Assembly (NCBI RefSeq): GCF_018403225.1
Contig: NZ_BOSG01000001.1
Location: 2,480,001-2,544,000 of the forward strand
Direction: 5' to 3'
Source: Paenibacillus sp. J23TS9
Lineage (GTDB): Bacteria; Bacillota; Bacilli; Paenibacillales; Paenibacillaceae
Length of the DNA stretch: 64,000 bases
In this document: positions 42,641 through 52,334 of the stretch, piece after piece
Layout: each line of letters begins with the position of its first letter
Numbering within the stretch: position 1 is the stretch's first letter
The notes under the pieces: generated by a model
What the model was told of the DNA's origin: nothing
What the model saw: only the letters and a program-made list of their open reading frames with translations
Database searches by the model: none
Position numbers and translations under genes: made by a program

Positions 42641-42985
42641 TTAAGCCGTTGCCAACATTTGACGGCATGCATCAGCGCATCTGCGACATGCTTCCGCACA
42701 TTCCTTGCAGTGCTGATGTTCATGTTTGCCGCATTCCTCGGCACATGCTTCACATGCTTTCACACATAATTCGCAAATTTCATGGACAAACGGACTTTGA
42801 CGGATCATCGATTGTGCAGCAAAATCACAAATATCCGCACATTCTCGATCAAGACGAATGCATTCACGCAGCATAGCCAAGTCATATTCCTTCAGGCTAG
42901 AAACATAGCAGACATTACAAGCATTCATGCATTGCAGGCAGGCCTCGATACAATCTTTATAATGCAAATCCTGGTTCATCATCAT
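42641..42985 (-). CDS. Four-helix bundle copper-binding protein (YhjQ-like, DUF326)
   Basis: 114 aa, extremely Cys-rich with repeated CxxCxxxC-type and CxxxC spacings (EACLQCMNACNVC, ELCVKACEACAEECGKH, CAEACRRCADACR). This pattern is that of the cysteine-rich four-helix bundles that store Cu(I) (Csp/YhjQ family, DUF326). No signal peptide is seen, so cytosolic. The first of three ATGs (42985) follows GGAGGTTGGAA at ideal spacing. It lies 90 bases after the CobW gene and ends at a terminator. Copper binding is known for the family, inferred here. Confidence 0.9.
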   Translation of the reverse strand: MMMNQDLHYKDCIEACLQCMNACNVCYVSSLKEYDLAMLRECIRLDRECADICDFAAQSMIRQSPFVHEICELCVKACEACAEECGKHEHQHCKECAEACRRCADACRQMLATA

Positions 42986-43077
42986 TTCCAACCTCCAGTT
43001 TATTTGTGGCTCTGTTTTTCTATTAACCATAAACTGTGGAGGAGAAACCAGGAAAAATCAGTAATACGCCCTGTTTA

Positions 43078-44085
43078 TCAGCGCAGCTCCATCGCCCTCA
43101 TACCCTCTTCTATTGCCGACTTTGAGAAATGCTCTCCGATAAAAACGACAACATCCGGAACTTCTCCTTGTGGTCTGATCCCTAGGAAATCCGGTTCACG
43201 GAACGCATATTGAAACAGAAAGCGGCTTGCTGTATCGCTAAAGGTCAAAACACCCTTCGCACGGTAAACCTCACGCGGAAGATTGGCAATAAAGCTCTCG
43301 AATTCCCCGCTGTCTACAGGACCATTTAAATAATGCGTATAAACCATGACATGATCATGATGTGTATGTTGATGCGATGAATCATGATCATGTTCAAGAG
43401 TCGTCTGTCCGCTGCCGGCAACCTGATCATGGACATCGAACCGCAGGGCGGCAATGTCCAGGGAACTATCTCCTAACGATTCAAGAACCTTGGTGATATC
43501 CACTTCACAACGGACAGAAGGAAGAACGGGAGCAAATTCGTTCCAGCGGGAAATAACGGAAGACAGGAGCTCTTGTTCTTCCGCGCTAACCCGGTCTGTC
43601 TTATTCAGAATCAGGCAGGAGGCCGAGCGTATTTGTTCCTGCATTAACCGGAACGTTTTCCCCTTCTGATTCCGGTATAAATCGAGTAAGTGGGCAGAAT
43701 CCACAACCGTTATAACTCCCTTAAGATCGATTTTAAGATAGAGGGCAGCTTCGGTAACTCCATCTAAAATCTCCATGGGATTCGCAATTCCCGTTGCTTC
43801 AACGACAATGACATCGGGCGCTTCTCTTTGAATTAATCCGGCAATCTCCATACTGAGATCCCCGCGAATCGAGCAGCAGATGCAGCCGCTAAGCATTTCC
43901 GTCATAGGCACCTGCTCTTTAACAAGCAGACCGTCCAGATTAACATCGCCGACTTCATTCATGATAACAGCCGGAAGCATCCCCTGCTCCTGCCAGTAAG
44001 ATACTAACTGCTGCAGTAAGGTTGTCTTTCCGCTTCCCAGGAAACCGGAAAGTATGTAAATGGGTGTTGTTGTTTGCTTCGACAT
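43078..44085 (-). CDS. CobW/ZNG-type G3E GTPase metallochaperone
   Basis: 335 aa. Walker A GFLGSGKTT is at 13-21, the metal-binding CxCC is in SGCICCSIR near 66-74, and a His-rich stretch near 225-245 (HDHDSSHQHTHHDH) could hold zinc or nickel. The C-terminal CobW_C domain follows (REVYRAKGVLTF). These GTPases deliver metals, most often zinc, to target proteins. The ATG follows AGAGGAGAA. The Cys-rich four-helix protein downstream fits a metal-handling pair. No clear Zur box was found upstream. Confidence 0.9.
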   Translation of the reverse strand: MSKQTTTPIYILSGFLGSGKTTLLQQLVSYWQEQGMLPAVIMNEVGDVNLDGLLVKEQVPMTEMLSGCICCSIRGDLSMEIAGLIQREAPDVIVVEATGIANPMEILDGVTEAALYLKIDLKGVITVVDSAHLLDLYRNQKGKTFRLMQEQIRSASCLILNKTDRVSAEEQELLSSVISRWNEFAPVLPSVRCEVDITKVLESLGDSSLDIAALRFDVHDQVAGSGQTTLEHDHDSSHQHTHHDHVMVYTHYLNGPVDSGEFESFIANLPREVYRAKGVLTFSDTASRFLFQYAFREPDFLGIRPQGEVPDVVVFIGEHFSKSAIEEGMRAMELR

Positions 44086-44268
44086 ATCGTTCTCCTCTTT
44101 GATCTTTGCGCTATGAAATCTGTTTTTAGCAAAGTGTACTACACCCTTGGCTGCACCGCAACTTTAGTATCATGATTAAAAACTCAGGTTATATAAGTGA
44201 TTTGCATGTCAGTCCTCAAAGGATTATTCTATAAAGATACTCTAAAAGGGAGAGGAGATAATAGAGAT

Positions 44269-44784
44269 ATGAAATCAGTAGACCAGCACCGCAGTGAAGC
44301 ACCGGAGACCGTTTCCTGTATGATTGTTACCGTGTCGGATACACGCACTCCGGAGACCGATTCCGGGGGACAATTGATTACATCCCTTTTGGAAGAGGCG
44401 GGGCACCGAATTGCGGGCTATGAAATCGTTAAAGACGATTATGAAGGAATACGCGAGCTTATTCATGAAGCAACGAGCAGCCCGGATGTGGAGGCTGTTA
44501 TTTTAACGGGAGGCACCGGAATTTCACCACGGGATACCACATATGAAGCCGTTTCCTCCCTGCTGGATAAGCAGCTTCCGGGTTTTGGAGAAATCTTCAG
44601 ATACCTCAGCTTTACAGAAGATATCGGAGCTGCAGCCATTCTTAGCCGGGCCATTGCAGGAACTTCCGGTGGTAAGGCTGTATTCTCCATTCCAGGCTCT
44701 ACCGGGGCCGTTAAACTGGCCATGGAACGGATTATTGTTCCGGAACTGGGTCATGTCATGAGAGAAATATATAAAAAAGAATAA
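44269..44784 (+). CDS. moaB: MoaB-like molybdenum cofactor protein
   Basis: 171 aa, MoCF-binding fold. The nucleotide/molybdopterin-binding motif LTGGTGISPRDTTYEAV lies near residue 83-100, and GKAVFSIPGSTGAVKLAM near 145. The family makes adenylylated molybdopterin, though Bacillota MoaB is often of uncertain function. The ATG at 44269 follows AGGAGATAATAGAG. It diverges from the CobW gene, and no other molybdopterin gene is in the window. Confidence 0.9.
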   Translation: MKSVDQHRSEAPETVSCMIVTVSDTRTPETDSGGQLITSLLEEAGHRIAGYEIVKDDYEGIRELIHEATSSPDVEAVILTGGTGISPRDTTYEAVSSLLDKQLPGFGEIFRYLSFTEDIGAAAILSRAIAGTSGGKAVFSIPGSTGAVKLAMERIIVPELGHVMREIYKKE

Positions 44785-44790
44785 AATTCA

Positions 44791-44830
44791 AAAATGCCGG
44801 GAAGCGATAGACTGCTCCTCCGGCATTTTA
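44791..44830. terminator. Bidirectional terminator between moaB and a lipoprotein gene
   Basis: AAAATGCCGG pairs with CCGGCATTTT; T-rich sequence follows on either strand. Confidence 0.75.
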
Positions 44831-44838
44831 TATGTTCA

Positions 44839-45351
44839 CTATTTAAAGTCCATGCGGTTCAGTAAGGAATTAAACACCTCATGAACCTGCTTGTCATACA
44901 TTCCCTTGTCTTTACCTGATGAAGTATAAATCAAAGAAGCTCTGTTATGACTATAAATCACGGTGTGCATGTTCTGCGTATCAATCCGGTTTTGGTCTCC
45001 ATACCAGTTATGGATCCGTTTGATGCGTTCCTGTTCATCGGTAAAAACATGCAGATTAATGTACTGCTGCGGATTTCCCCTGATATAAAACATATAGCTG
45101 ATATTTCCCCTGCCATCCTCTGCATACATTTCATGGGTCAACGGTACCTTCTTTGCTCCAAAAGTCAGCTGAAGCTCATTTAATAATTGGCCGTTTAACC
45201 CTTTGCCTTGAGATTGTGCTCTGATATTCCCTTCCGAATAGGAATCAAAATTATACAATTTGGTTTCTTTCTTGATGACGGTATGCTTGTCACAGCCAAC
45301 CGCGGCAATCAGCAGCACACAGGCCAGCAGCAATGCTAACGGTTTGTTCAT
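44839..45351 (-). CDS. Lipoprotein of unknown function
   Basis: 170 aa. The N-terminus MNKPLALLLACVLLIAAVGC is a lipoprotein signal with lipobox AAVGC, so the mature protein is membrane-anchored outside. The rest is basic and mixed alpha/beta (FYIRGNPQQYINLHVFTDEQ), with no recognised domain. ATG follows AAGGGATG. It is the gene after the YhdH-like reductase on the same strand, 122 bases downstream. Confidence 0.85.
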   Translation of the reverse strand: MNKPLALLLACVLLIAAVGCDKHTVIKKETKLYNFDSYSEGNIRAQSQGKGLNGQLLNELQLTFGAKKVPLTHEMYAEDGRGNISYMFYIRGNPQQYINLHVFTDEQERIKRIHNWYGDQNRIDTQNMHTVIYSHNRASLIYTSSGKDKGMYDKQVHEVFNSLLNRMDFK

Positions 45352-45473
45352 GTTGGTTCATCCCTTCCAGATTCCCTGATGCCGCTTCAAGCGGAAAACA
45401 GCCTGTTATGGGCTTAGAATGCCAACATTTCAAACGCATTATGCAGTAGCATGATACCGGTGAGCCTGTTGCT

Positions 45474-46469
45474 TTATTCCAGACGGACGATCGTTCTCCC
45501 GACAGCTTTCCCCTGCAAAATGGCTTGAAGTACCTCTGTAAGCTCCTGAAGGGTGCATTCCTTAATCCCGCCTGCCAAAGCTCTTTCCGGCTTCCATTCC
45601 TGCGCCAGCCTGCTCCAAATTTCTTTTCTTAATGCTTTCGGACAATACACCGAGTCGATGCCAAGCAGTTGAACACCGCGCAGTATAAAAGGAAGTACGG
45701 TACTTTCAAACGATGTCCCTCCTGTAAGCCCCGAAAGCGCAACAGCTCCACCATAGCGGATACTTTTTAGTATTCCTGTCAGATGCGGTCCTCCTACGGG
45801 ATCCACAACACCTGCCCAGCGTTGTTTAACGAGCGGAGCTGCATCGGTTACCTCAACATCTTTCCGGCTGACAACTTCAGATGCTCCAAGGTTTTCCAGC
45901 CAGCCGCTTTGTTCATTTATTTTGCCGGTGCTTGCCGTTACTTTGAATCCTGTCCGCGACAGGATATCCACCGCAAAGCTGCCCACACCGCCGGTTGCTC
46001 CTGTCACGAGGACCGGGCCTAAATCAGGCGTAACTCCGCTACGAAGCAAACGATCGACGGACATAGCAGCTGTAAAACCGGCAGTTCCGATTCCCATCGC
46101 TTCCCGAGGAGACAGCCCGTCAGGCAGCGGTACCAGCCAGTCTCCTGAAAGCCGCGCATATTGGCTGAAACCGCCGTAATGATTGGTTCCTAGTCCATAA
46201 CCAGTACATAAAACCAAGTCGCCCTCGTGAAAGTCAGAATGCTCCGACTGCACGACCTCGCCGGCAAGATCGATCCCCGGAATCATAGGATACTGCGGCA
46301 CTACCTTACCTTCTGGCGAACAGGCTAATCCGTCCTTATAGTTGACGCCCGAGAAATGCACTTTTATCAATACATCCCCTTCAGGCAGCTGATCGATTGT
46401 CAGCTCCTCTATCCTGCTTCTCAGCCCATCCTCTTCTTGGCGGACCATAAACGCTTGGAATGTTTCCAT
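45474..46469 (-). CDS. YhdH/AcuI-family NADPH oxidoreductase
   Basis: 331-aa medium-chain dehydrogenase/quinone oxidoreductase lacking the zinc ligands. The nucleotide-binding motif VTGATGGVGSFAV is near 155 and the N-terminal NYKDGLACSPEGKV is typical of YhdH/AcuI, which reduces acrylyl-CoA to propionyl-CoA or acts on related alkenals. The ATG follows GAGGGAGGG. Function at this level of detail is inferred. Confidence 0.92.
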   Translation of the reverse strand: METFQAFMVRQEEDGLRSRIEELTIDQLPEGDVLIKVHFSGVNYKDGLACSPEGKVVPQYPMIPGIDLAGEVVQSEHSDFHEGDLVLCTGYGLGTNHYGGFSQYARLSGDWLVPLPDGLSPREAMGIGTAGFTAAMSVDRLLRSGVTPDLGPVLVTGATGGVGSFAVDILSRTGFKVTASTGKINEQSGWLENLGASEVVSRKDVEVTDAAPLVKQRWAGVVDPVGGPHLTGILKSIRYGGAVALSGLTGGTSFESTVLPFILRGVQLLGIDSVYCPKALRKEIWSRLAQEWKPERALAGGIKECTLQELTEVLQAILQGKAVGRTIVRLE

Positions 46470-46654
46470 TTGCTGTTATCCCTCCCTCGGTATGCTTGCA
46501 TATTGATTATACAATACCTTTAACAGTCAAATCATTTTCCATAAGCGTCTAACCCTGTCGATCATACGAGAATTCCCTGCGATATTTGGCGTTTTATGCG
46601 CTTTCCCGAGAAATAATTATGCTTTGCGTCCTTCTTTCCCCATCACCTGAACAT

Positions 46655-46690
46655 AAAAAAAGACCCAGCGCTTATTCTATGCTGGATCTA
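46655..46690 (-). terminator. Terminator of pncB
   Basis: AGATCCAGC pairs with GCTGGGTCT (one G-T pair) around an 11-base loop, followed by seven T on the minus strand. Confidence 0.82.
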
Positions 46691-46699
46691 TCTTTTACT

Positions 46700-48151
46700 T
46701 TATTCTTCAAGCTGCATATATTCGGCCATTAATGTTTGCTTGAGCTCCCAGACCTTCTCGCTGATATTGATGCGATAAATCTCCGGGTTCAGCTTGCGCA
46801 AATATTCCGGCCAAAAAAGGTTCATTTGTTCGCGGTGGTACTGGCGGATTTCATCCAGCGTAGGCAAAGTGTATACCTGCATTCCATTTTCGAAGATCCG
46901 CTCCAGCATTGGAATAGCATCGTAATTTTTCACGTATTTTTGCAAATAAGGATGCTGCGGATTAAACAGCTTTAGACGCATACCATCATGCGGCTGTTCT
47001 TCGTCCGGAAACATTATATAATCTGCTGTTGCTTTGCCGCTGACACGGTCTACGATACGGTAGATATCCTTTTTGCCAGGCGTCGACACCTTTTCCGGAT
47101 TACCGGAAATCTTGATCGTAGGGACCATCTCGCCCTTTACTTCGCGTTCTACGAGCTTGTATACGCCACCAAGAGCCGGTTGGTCCGCAGCGGTAATCAG
47201 CTGTGTTCCCACGCCCCAGGTGTCGATACGGGAGCCCTGAGCCTTCAGGTTAAAGATCGTATTTTCATCCAGATCATTTGAAGCTACGATTTTGACATAA
47301 GGCAGACCGGCGTCATCGAGCATCTTGCGAGCCTGGATAGAAAGATAAGCCAGGTCACCGCTGTCCAGGCGGATGGCCGACATTTTCTTACCGGCGGCCT
47401 CCAGCTTTTTGGCAGTTTCGATCGCATGGGGGACACCGCTTTTTAAAGTATCAAACGTATCGACCAAGAGGGTCACGTCATCAGGCATTACTCTGGCATA
47501 GGTATCGAATGCTTCCTGCTCCGAAGGAAAGCTTTGAACCCAGGAATGGGCATGAGTACCCTTCGTAGGAATGCCGAACTTCTGACCCGCCAACATATTC
47601 GAAGTAGCATCAAATCCCGCTACGTAAGCAGCGCGTGCGCCCCAAACGGCAGCATCCGCTTCCTGTGCCCGCCGTGTTCCGAATTCCAGCAGAATATCCT
47701 TGCCGGCAACCTGCTTCACACGTGAAGCTTTGGTGGCTATCAATGTCTGGAAATTCATGAAGTTAAGCAGCGCTGTCTCCACCAGCTGCGTTTCCATAAT
47801 CGTTCCTTCCACTCGGATCAGCGGCTCATTCGGAAAAACAACTGCCCCTTCTTTCATGGAAAACATACTTCCGCAGAAGCGGAACTGCTTAAGCTCCTCC
47901 AGAAATGCAGATTCATAGTTTTCTTCCTGTTCAGACAGATACTTGATATCCTCATCCGTAAAACGCAGATTGGCAATATAATGAACAATCCGCTCAAGGC
48001 CTGCAAATACAGCATAACCGTTTCCGAATGGAAGCTTGCGGAAGTATGCCTCAAAGACAGCCTTCTGTTGATGCGACCGGTTTACCCAGTGTGCATACAT
48101 CATGTTGATTTGATATTTATCCGTATGTAATGCCAATCCTGCTGTTTGCAT
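46700..48151 (-). CDS. pncB: Nicotinate phosphoribosyltransferase
   Basis: About 483 aa. N-terminal ALHTDKYQINMMYAHW (family start DxYxxxM), the LEFGTRRAQ and GTHAHSW segments, and SAIRLDSGDLAYLS form the active site for nicotinate, PRPP and the phospho-His. The enzyme makes nicotinate mononucleotide in NAD salvage. The ATG at 48151 follows AAAGGAGGAA. A Nudix/winged-helix gene lies 156 bases upstream on the same strand and is probably functionally linked. A terminator follows. Confidence 0.95.
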   Translation of the reverse strand: MQTAGLALHTDKYQINMMYAHWVNRSHQQKAVFEAYFRKLPFGNGYAVFAGLERIVHYIANLRFTDEDIKYLSEQEENYESAFLEELKQFRFCGSMFSMKEGAVVFPNEPLIRVEGTIMETQLVETALLNFMNFQTLIATKASRVKQVAGKDILLEFGTRRAQEADAAVWGARAAYVAGFDATSNMLAGQKFGIPTKGTHAHSWVQSFPSEQEAFDTYARVMPDDVTLLVDTFDTLKSGVPHAIETAKKLEAAGKKMSAIRLDSGDLAYLSIQARKMLDDAGLPYVKIVASNDLDENTIFNLKAQGSRIDTWGVGTQLITAADQPALGGVYKLVEREVKGEMVPTIKISGNPEKVSTPGKKDIYRIVDRVSGKATADYIMFPDEEQPHDGMRLKLFNPQHPYLQKYVKNYDAIPMLERIFENGMQVYTLPTLDEIRQYHREQMNLFWPEYLRKLNPEIYRINISEKVWELKQTLMAEYMQLEE

Positions 48152-48307
48152 GGCAGGCTTCCTCCTTTGTACTCCAGCCACTTAAGGGCCTCTAGGTTCC
48201 TACAAGCCTTCGGTTCAGCCAACGATAAACGCCAGGATCAATAACTGCCCTGTAACATCAATGAAAACCACCGCATGCAATGATTTTTAACGTTGGTTGG
48301 AATTACC

Positions 48308-49102
48308 CTAGGTGTAAATGGATAACAGCGGCTCAAAATCCGTGAATTTATATAATTGAGCCGGACGTTGAGAGTATTGGTTAGAGCTAAGGGGCTTGCC
48401 ATCCTCGTCCCGTACTTCTTCCAGAATGCCTTGTCTGCTGCGTGTCGATGTAATTTTCCGGATAAAATTCGGTTCGCTAAACTCCGGTACAACGGTCTGA
48501 ATAACCTGGTAGAGTTCGCTGAGCGTAAATTGCTCGGGTAAAAATTGGCGAGCGATCGTGGAATGCAGCATTTGCTGCTGAATTCGAAGGTAGGCATCAC
48601 GTATAATCTCATGATGGTCAAATGCCAGCTCCAGCCCGTTTAAAACCTCTTCTATGCCGAATAAACCCACTTCACCAGCATCATCTGCAGCCTGTCTGCT
48701 CTCCAGCATCCATTCCTCTACAAGGGCAAAAAAGGCATGGCTGATAATCCAACCGCGCGGATCCCTTCCGGGTGTGCTGTAAACCCCCAGATACTCCAGG
48801 TGGCCACCGTCAACACCGGTTTCTTCTTTGAGCTCTCGTGTGGCGGCATCATAAATCGATTCGCTTTCCTGACAAAAGCCTCCTGGCAGCGCCCACATAC
48901 CTGCAAAAGGCCAGGATTTACGCCGGATCAGCATAACCTTGAGCTCTCTGATCGGTAGCGTTTTGGTCACCGTTTTTCTTTCCTTTTTGGTCAGCGTAAA
49001 CATAACGATATCTGCCGGCACGCCATCTGGCGTACGGTATTTTTTAGCCGAATAAGCTTGTGCTTCAGGTGAAATTTCACCTTGTTTCCCATGTTCGTTC
49101 AT
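48308..49102 (-). CDS. Nudix hydrolase with C-terminal winged helix (NrtR/ADP-ribose type)
   Basis: 264 aa. A complete Nudix box runs from GFCQESE to RELKEETGV (about 75-97). The C-terminal 90 residues resemble the winged helix of NrtR-type proteins (FTLSELYQVIQTVVPEFSEP, then NFIRKITSTRS). NrtR proteins bind ADP-ribose and repress NAD biosynthesis genes, often with a degraded box; here the box is intact, so an ADP-ribose pyrophosphatase, a regulator or both is possible. It sits directly upstream of pncB, which supports an NAD role. Confidence 0.85.
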   Translation of the reverse strand: MNEHGKQGEISPEAQAYSAKKYRTPDGVPADIVMFTLTKKERKTVTKTLPIRELKVMLIRRKSWPFAGMWALPGGFCQESESIYDAATRELKEETGVDGGHLEYLGVYSTPGRDPRGWIISHAFFALVEEWMLESRQAADDAGEVGLFGIEEVLNGLELAFDHHEIIRDAYLRIQQQMLHSTIARQFLPEQFTLSELYQVIQTVVPEFSEPNFIRKITSTRSRQGILEEVRDEDGKPLSSNQYSQRPAQLYKFTDFEPLLSIYT

Positions 49103-49135
49103 ATCATCACCACATAATATCTTTTTGATACTTTC

Positions 49136-49163
49136 ATTATGATTTATTAATATGAAAAGTCAA
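49136..49163 (-). promoter_or_regulatory. Predicted promoter of the Nudix-pncB unit
   Basis: On the minus strand TTGACT (49158-49163) and CATAAT (49136-49141) are separated by 16 bases, about 35 bases before the ATG. An imperfect inverted repeat CATAAT..ATTATG spans the -10 region and could be an operator. Confidence 0.5.
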
Positions 49164-49205
49164 GTATTTTTAGAAAAAATATCGTTATCGTTGTTTATTC
49201 TTCCG

Positions 49206-49607
49206 TTATTTACGGTTTACAACTCTGAAAGTAGCTGTGGCAAGGCATCCAAGGGTTCCCTCGCTGTTGTGAATACGGGCTTCCGTTGTCAGGGAACGGC
49301 CCGCCATATGAAGCACGCGTGCTGTTACAATGAGTTTTCCGGTTTTCATGGCGGACGTGAAGTGAACGTTGATATTAGTCGTCACGCAGCTGTCCTGGTC
49401 TTTAGCCGCCGTCGCAGCCATTCCCATCGCCTGATCCATTAATGAGGTCAGAACTCCGCCGTGGATAATCCCCATTGAATTTGTGTGATGCTCCTTCGCC
49501 TCAAGAGCAATAACAACTTCATGTTCATCGGCTGAAACAAATTCACAGCCCAGATAATCCCAAAATGTGTTCTCGCCGCGGGCGATCATTTCTTCCAATG
49601 CCTTCAT
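49206..49607 (-). CDS. Hotdog-fold thioesterase (PaaI-like)
   Basis: 133 aa hotdog protein. The catalytic segment HHTNSMGIIHGGVLTSLMDQ (about residues 40-59, Asn and the GGV-S/D residues) is the PaaI family motif for acyl-CoA thioester hydrolysis. ATG follows TGGGGGAAG. It starts 39 bases after the GNAT gene on the same strand and may be cotranscribed with it. The acyl substrate is unknown. Confidence 0.9.
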   Translation of the reverse strand: MKALEEMIARGENTFWDYLGCEFVSADEHEVVIALEAKEHHTNSMGIIHGGVLTSLMDQAMGMAATAAKDQDSCVTTNINVHFTSAMKTGKLIVTARVLHMAGRSLTTEARIHNSEGTLGCLATATFRVVNRK

Positions 49608-49646
49608 TATGCTTCCCCCATTGTTGTCTCTGAATATTATGCTGTT

Positions 49647-50120
49647 TCATTCTCCCCGGGTGTTGATTTCCAGCACGACCTGATCCCGGCAATGGATTCC
49701 ATTTTCATAAATCGGTTCAGGATAGTTGTTCACAAAATAGTCCCGCTCTATCCGGACCATTCGGAATCCGCATTTCTGATACAGTCCCAGCTGGTCCAGA
49801 CTGGAATTCCCTGTCCGGACTATGATCTTCTGATAACCTTCCTTTATGGCTTGTTCCAGGGTTCGCAATATCAGCTGTTTGCCATATCCTTTGCCCTGAA
49901 AATCCGGATCAACCACTGCATTCATGATTTCCGCAGAATAAGCACCCACAGGCATATATCCGCAGACACCTATGATTCGACCTCCGATTTCAGCCACCAT
50001 CCAGCTTGATCTATCCAGATACTTCTTCACTTGCAGCCAGTCCGGGTCCGCCAGCAGCAGCAATTCCTTCGGAAGTGCTTCATTGCTCTGCTTCGGCCTG
50101 GCTATCACCAACTCGTTCAT
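49647..50120 (-). CDS. GNAT family N-acetyltransferase
   Basis: 157 aa. The acetyl-CoA-binding signature VVDPDFQGKGYGKQLILRTL (about 68-87, with Q/RxxGxG/A as QGKGYGK) is clear, followed by YQKCGFRMVRIERDYF near the end. The acceptor is unknown. The ATG follows GGAAAGGAAGG. The ricA gene with its terminator lies upstream. Confidence 0.9.
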   Translation of the reverse strand: MNELVIARPKQSNEALPKELLLLADPDWLQVKKYLDRSSWMVAEIGGRIIGVCGYMPVGAYSAEIMNAVVDPDFQGKGYGKQLILRTLEQAIKEGYQKIIVRTGNSSLDQLGLYQKCGFRMVRIERDYFVNNYPEPIYENGIHCRDQVVLEINTRGE

Positions 50121-50181
50121 TAGCAGACCTTCCTTTCCGCGTGCATGCCAGATTTGGAAAGTGATATTTTTCGGGCATTCA

Positions 50182-50215
50182 CAAAAAAAGGCGCGGATAC
50201 ATGATCCACAGCCTT
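50182..50215 (-). terminator. Terminator after ricA
   Basis: AAGGCTGTGGAT pairs with ATCCGCGCCTT (one bulge) and is followed by seven T on the minus strand, between ricA and the GNAT gene. Confidence 0.8.
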
Positions 50216-50228
50216 AATTCCATAAAAC

Positions 50229-50675
50229 TTAACCACAGTTTGAAGGAGGCGCATCGCTTCCCGCTTCCACGTTAATCTTTTCCGATACGGTATCACGAAT
50301 AACAGACATGACCAGCTGCAGAAGGTAATTGATATCGCTTTGGCTTTGCTGGAATTCAACCACCACCGGAATGCCGTCGATTTCATCCTGTAGCGTTTCC
50401 ATTTCCTTTTCGATTTTCGTTACCATCTGCGGGTTTTGAAAAGATTCGAAAGCAACAATTTCCTTTTGACGCTTCTTCAATGTGGAGATTAATCCTTGCA
50501 CATGCTCATGATTGCGGATTTTTTCTTCCGCCTTCTGAAACTGCTTAACCTCTTCACTGCCTGAAATCAGTTCTGCAAGTTCTTTTACTTTGGCCATGAT
50601 ATCGTCACGGATAACCAGATCTTTTGTGTCGTAAGACATCATGCCCAAGCTGTTCAAATGGCCCTTTTCTGTCAC
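50229..50675 (-). CDS. ricA: YlbF/YmcA family regulator RicA
   Basis: 148 aa, almost entirely helical, in the YlbF/YmcA family (ELAELISGSEEVKQFQKAEEK near the start, then LISTLKKRQKEIVAF). In Bacillus subtilis RicA (YmcA) joins RicF and RicT in a complex that helps RNase Y process mRNAs. The gene follows miaB, as in Bacillus. A single Cys remains near the C-terminus (SNCG), fewer than the cluster-binding cysteines of the Bacillus complex. GTG at 50675 is supported by AGGGG; ATGs at 50642 and 50639 are alternatives. Confidence 0.9.
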   Translation of the reverse strand: MTEKGHLNSLGMMSYDTKDLVIRDDIMAKVKELAELISGSEEVKQFQKAEEKIRNHEHVQGLISTLKKRQKEIVAFESFQNPQMVTKIEKEMETLQDEIDGIPVVVEFQQSQSDINYLLQLVMSVIRDTVSEKINVEAGSDAPPSNCG

Positions 50676-50676
50676 C

Positions 50677-52269
50677 TTACATTACCCCTATTCCGTTAAT
50701 TTGACTCTTTTGAGTTAGTGCAGGCGCTGCATTTATTTCTGTAACGATCTCACCCTTAATGTACCAGGTCATCGCATCGGTGATTTTGACATGAACAAAA
50801 CCGCCGATCAGATCCTTGTTCCCTTCAAAATGGACCAGCTTGTTGGTACGTGTGCGTCCTGCCAGCACGGAGGCGTTATTCTTGCTCTCACCTTCGACCA
50901 GCACTTCAACAACCTCTCCGCAAAGGTTCTCATGACTCTTACGGCTGTGCTTCTCAATTGCACGGTTCAGCCGCTGCAAACGTTCCCGCTTAACCTCCAT
51001 CGGTACATTGTCTTCCATGACCGCAGCCGGTGTACCCTCCCGCGGAGAGTAGATAAAGGTATAGGCAGAATCGAAGCCGACTTCATCCACCAGCGACATC
51101 GTATCATCAAACTGTTCATCGGTTTCACCCGGGAAACCTACGATAATGTCTGTGGTTAGTACGGCTCCCGGAACGGCTGCTTTAATTTTGCGGACGAGCT
51201 CCAAGTAAATTTCGCGTGTGTATTTCCGGCCCATAATCTTAAGTATTTCACTGCTGCCTGACTGTACCGGCAGATGGATATGCTCCACCAGATTGCCGCC
51301 TTTGCTAAGAACCTCCACGAGATGATCATCGAAATCCCGCGGATGGGACGTTGTAAAGCGGATACGCGGGATATCAATCTTTCGCATGTCATCCATCAGA
51401 TCGCCGAAGCTGTATGTGATATCGGTAAAATCTTTGCCGTATGCGTTTACGTTTTGACCCAATAGCGTAATTTCTTTGAATCCCTGACGGGCCAGTTCCC
51501 GTACCTCGGCAATTACATCCTCTGGACGACGGCTGCGTTCTTTGCCGCGTGTCATTGGGACAATGCAGTACGTACAGAACTTGTCACAGCCATACATGAT
51601 GTTCACCCATGCACGCAAGCCTTCGCGTTTCTTCGGCAGGTTCTCGATAATATCGCCCTCTTTGGACCACACCTCTACAACCATTTCCTTGCTGAGCAGG
51701 GCTTCCTTAATTAAATGAGGGAGTCTATGAACGTTATGGGTACCGAAGATGAGATCCACGAAGCCATGCTTTTGCATAATGCGGTTGACCACATTTTCTT
51801 CCTGGGACATACAGCCGCATACACCCAGCAGCATATCCGGCTTTTCTCTTTTCAGATGCATGAGATGTCCAAGTTCACCAAATACCTTATCCTCGGCATT
51901 TTCCCGGATGGCGCAGGTATTCAGCAAAATGATATCTGCTTCCTTCCGGTCCTCGGTAGATGAATATCCCATCTCCTCCAGCATACCCTTAATGGTCTCC
52001 GAGTCATGCTCGTTCATCTGGCAGCCGAATGTATATACGATATAATGCTTACCTTTTCCGATCTCCTGAAGCTCTGCAGGCACGGCAGTTTCGTAAAGAA
52101 CATTCACGTCCTCCCGGCGGCGCTTCTTGCTTTCTCTATGGTTAGGCTCCGAAATAATATGAATTTCCCGGCCTTTGATCCGGATGGTCTTGCCGTGTTC
52201 ATCCTCGGACAGGACCTTGGCATCGGAAAAATCAAAATATTTGGAGTAATCCTTGGTTTCCTTGGCCAT
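50677..52269 (-). CDS. miaB: tRNA-2-methylthio-N6-dimethylallyladenosine synthase MiaB
   Basis: About 530 aa radical SAM methylthiotransferase. The N-terminal UPF0004 domain has three Cys ([29 protein letters not shown]). The radical SAM CxxxCxxC is CDKFCTYC, and a TRAM domain ends the protein. It adds 2-methylthio to i6A37 of tRNAs reading UNN codons. The ATG at 52269 follows GAAGGAG; the GTG at 52281 is too close to that site. It precedes ricA as in Bacillus. Confidence 0.95.
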   Translation of the reverse strand: MAKETKDYSKYFDFSDAKVLSEDEHGKTIRIKGREIHIISEPNHRESKKRRREDVNVLYETAVPAELQEIGKGKHYIVYTFGCQMNEHDSETIKGMLEEMGYSSTEDRKEADIILLNTCAIRENAEDKVFGELGHLMHLKREKPDMLLGVCGCMSQEENVVNRIMQKHGFVDLIFGTHNVHRLPHLIKEALLSKEMVVEVWSKEGDIIENLPKKREGLRAWVNIMYGCDKFCTYCIVPMTRGKERSRRPEDVIAEVRELARQGFKEITLLGQNVNAYGKDFTDITYSFGDLMDDMRKIDIPRIRFTTSHPRDFDDHLVEVLSKGGNLVEHIHLPVQSGSSEILKIMGRKYTREIYLELVRKIKAAVPGAVLTTDIIVGFPGETDEQFDDTMSLVDEVGFDSAYTFIYSPREGTPAAVMEDNVPMEVKRERLQRLNRAIEKHSRKSHENLCGEVVEVLVEGESKNNASVLAGRTRTNKLVHFEGNKDLIGGFVHVKITDAMTWYIKGEIVTEINAAPALTQKSQINGIGVM

Positions 52270-52334
52270 GCTGACGATCACTCCTTCAATTCCCTTGGGG
52301 ATAATCCCCTAAGCCTAAAAAGGCATTACAATAA

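Noticed and set aside
43078..44268. Zur box between the CobW gene and moaB
   Set aside because: No match to the AAATCGTAATNATTACGATTT-type palindrome was found in the intergenic region.
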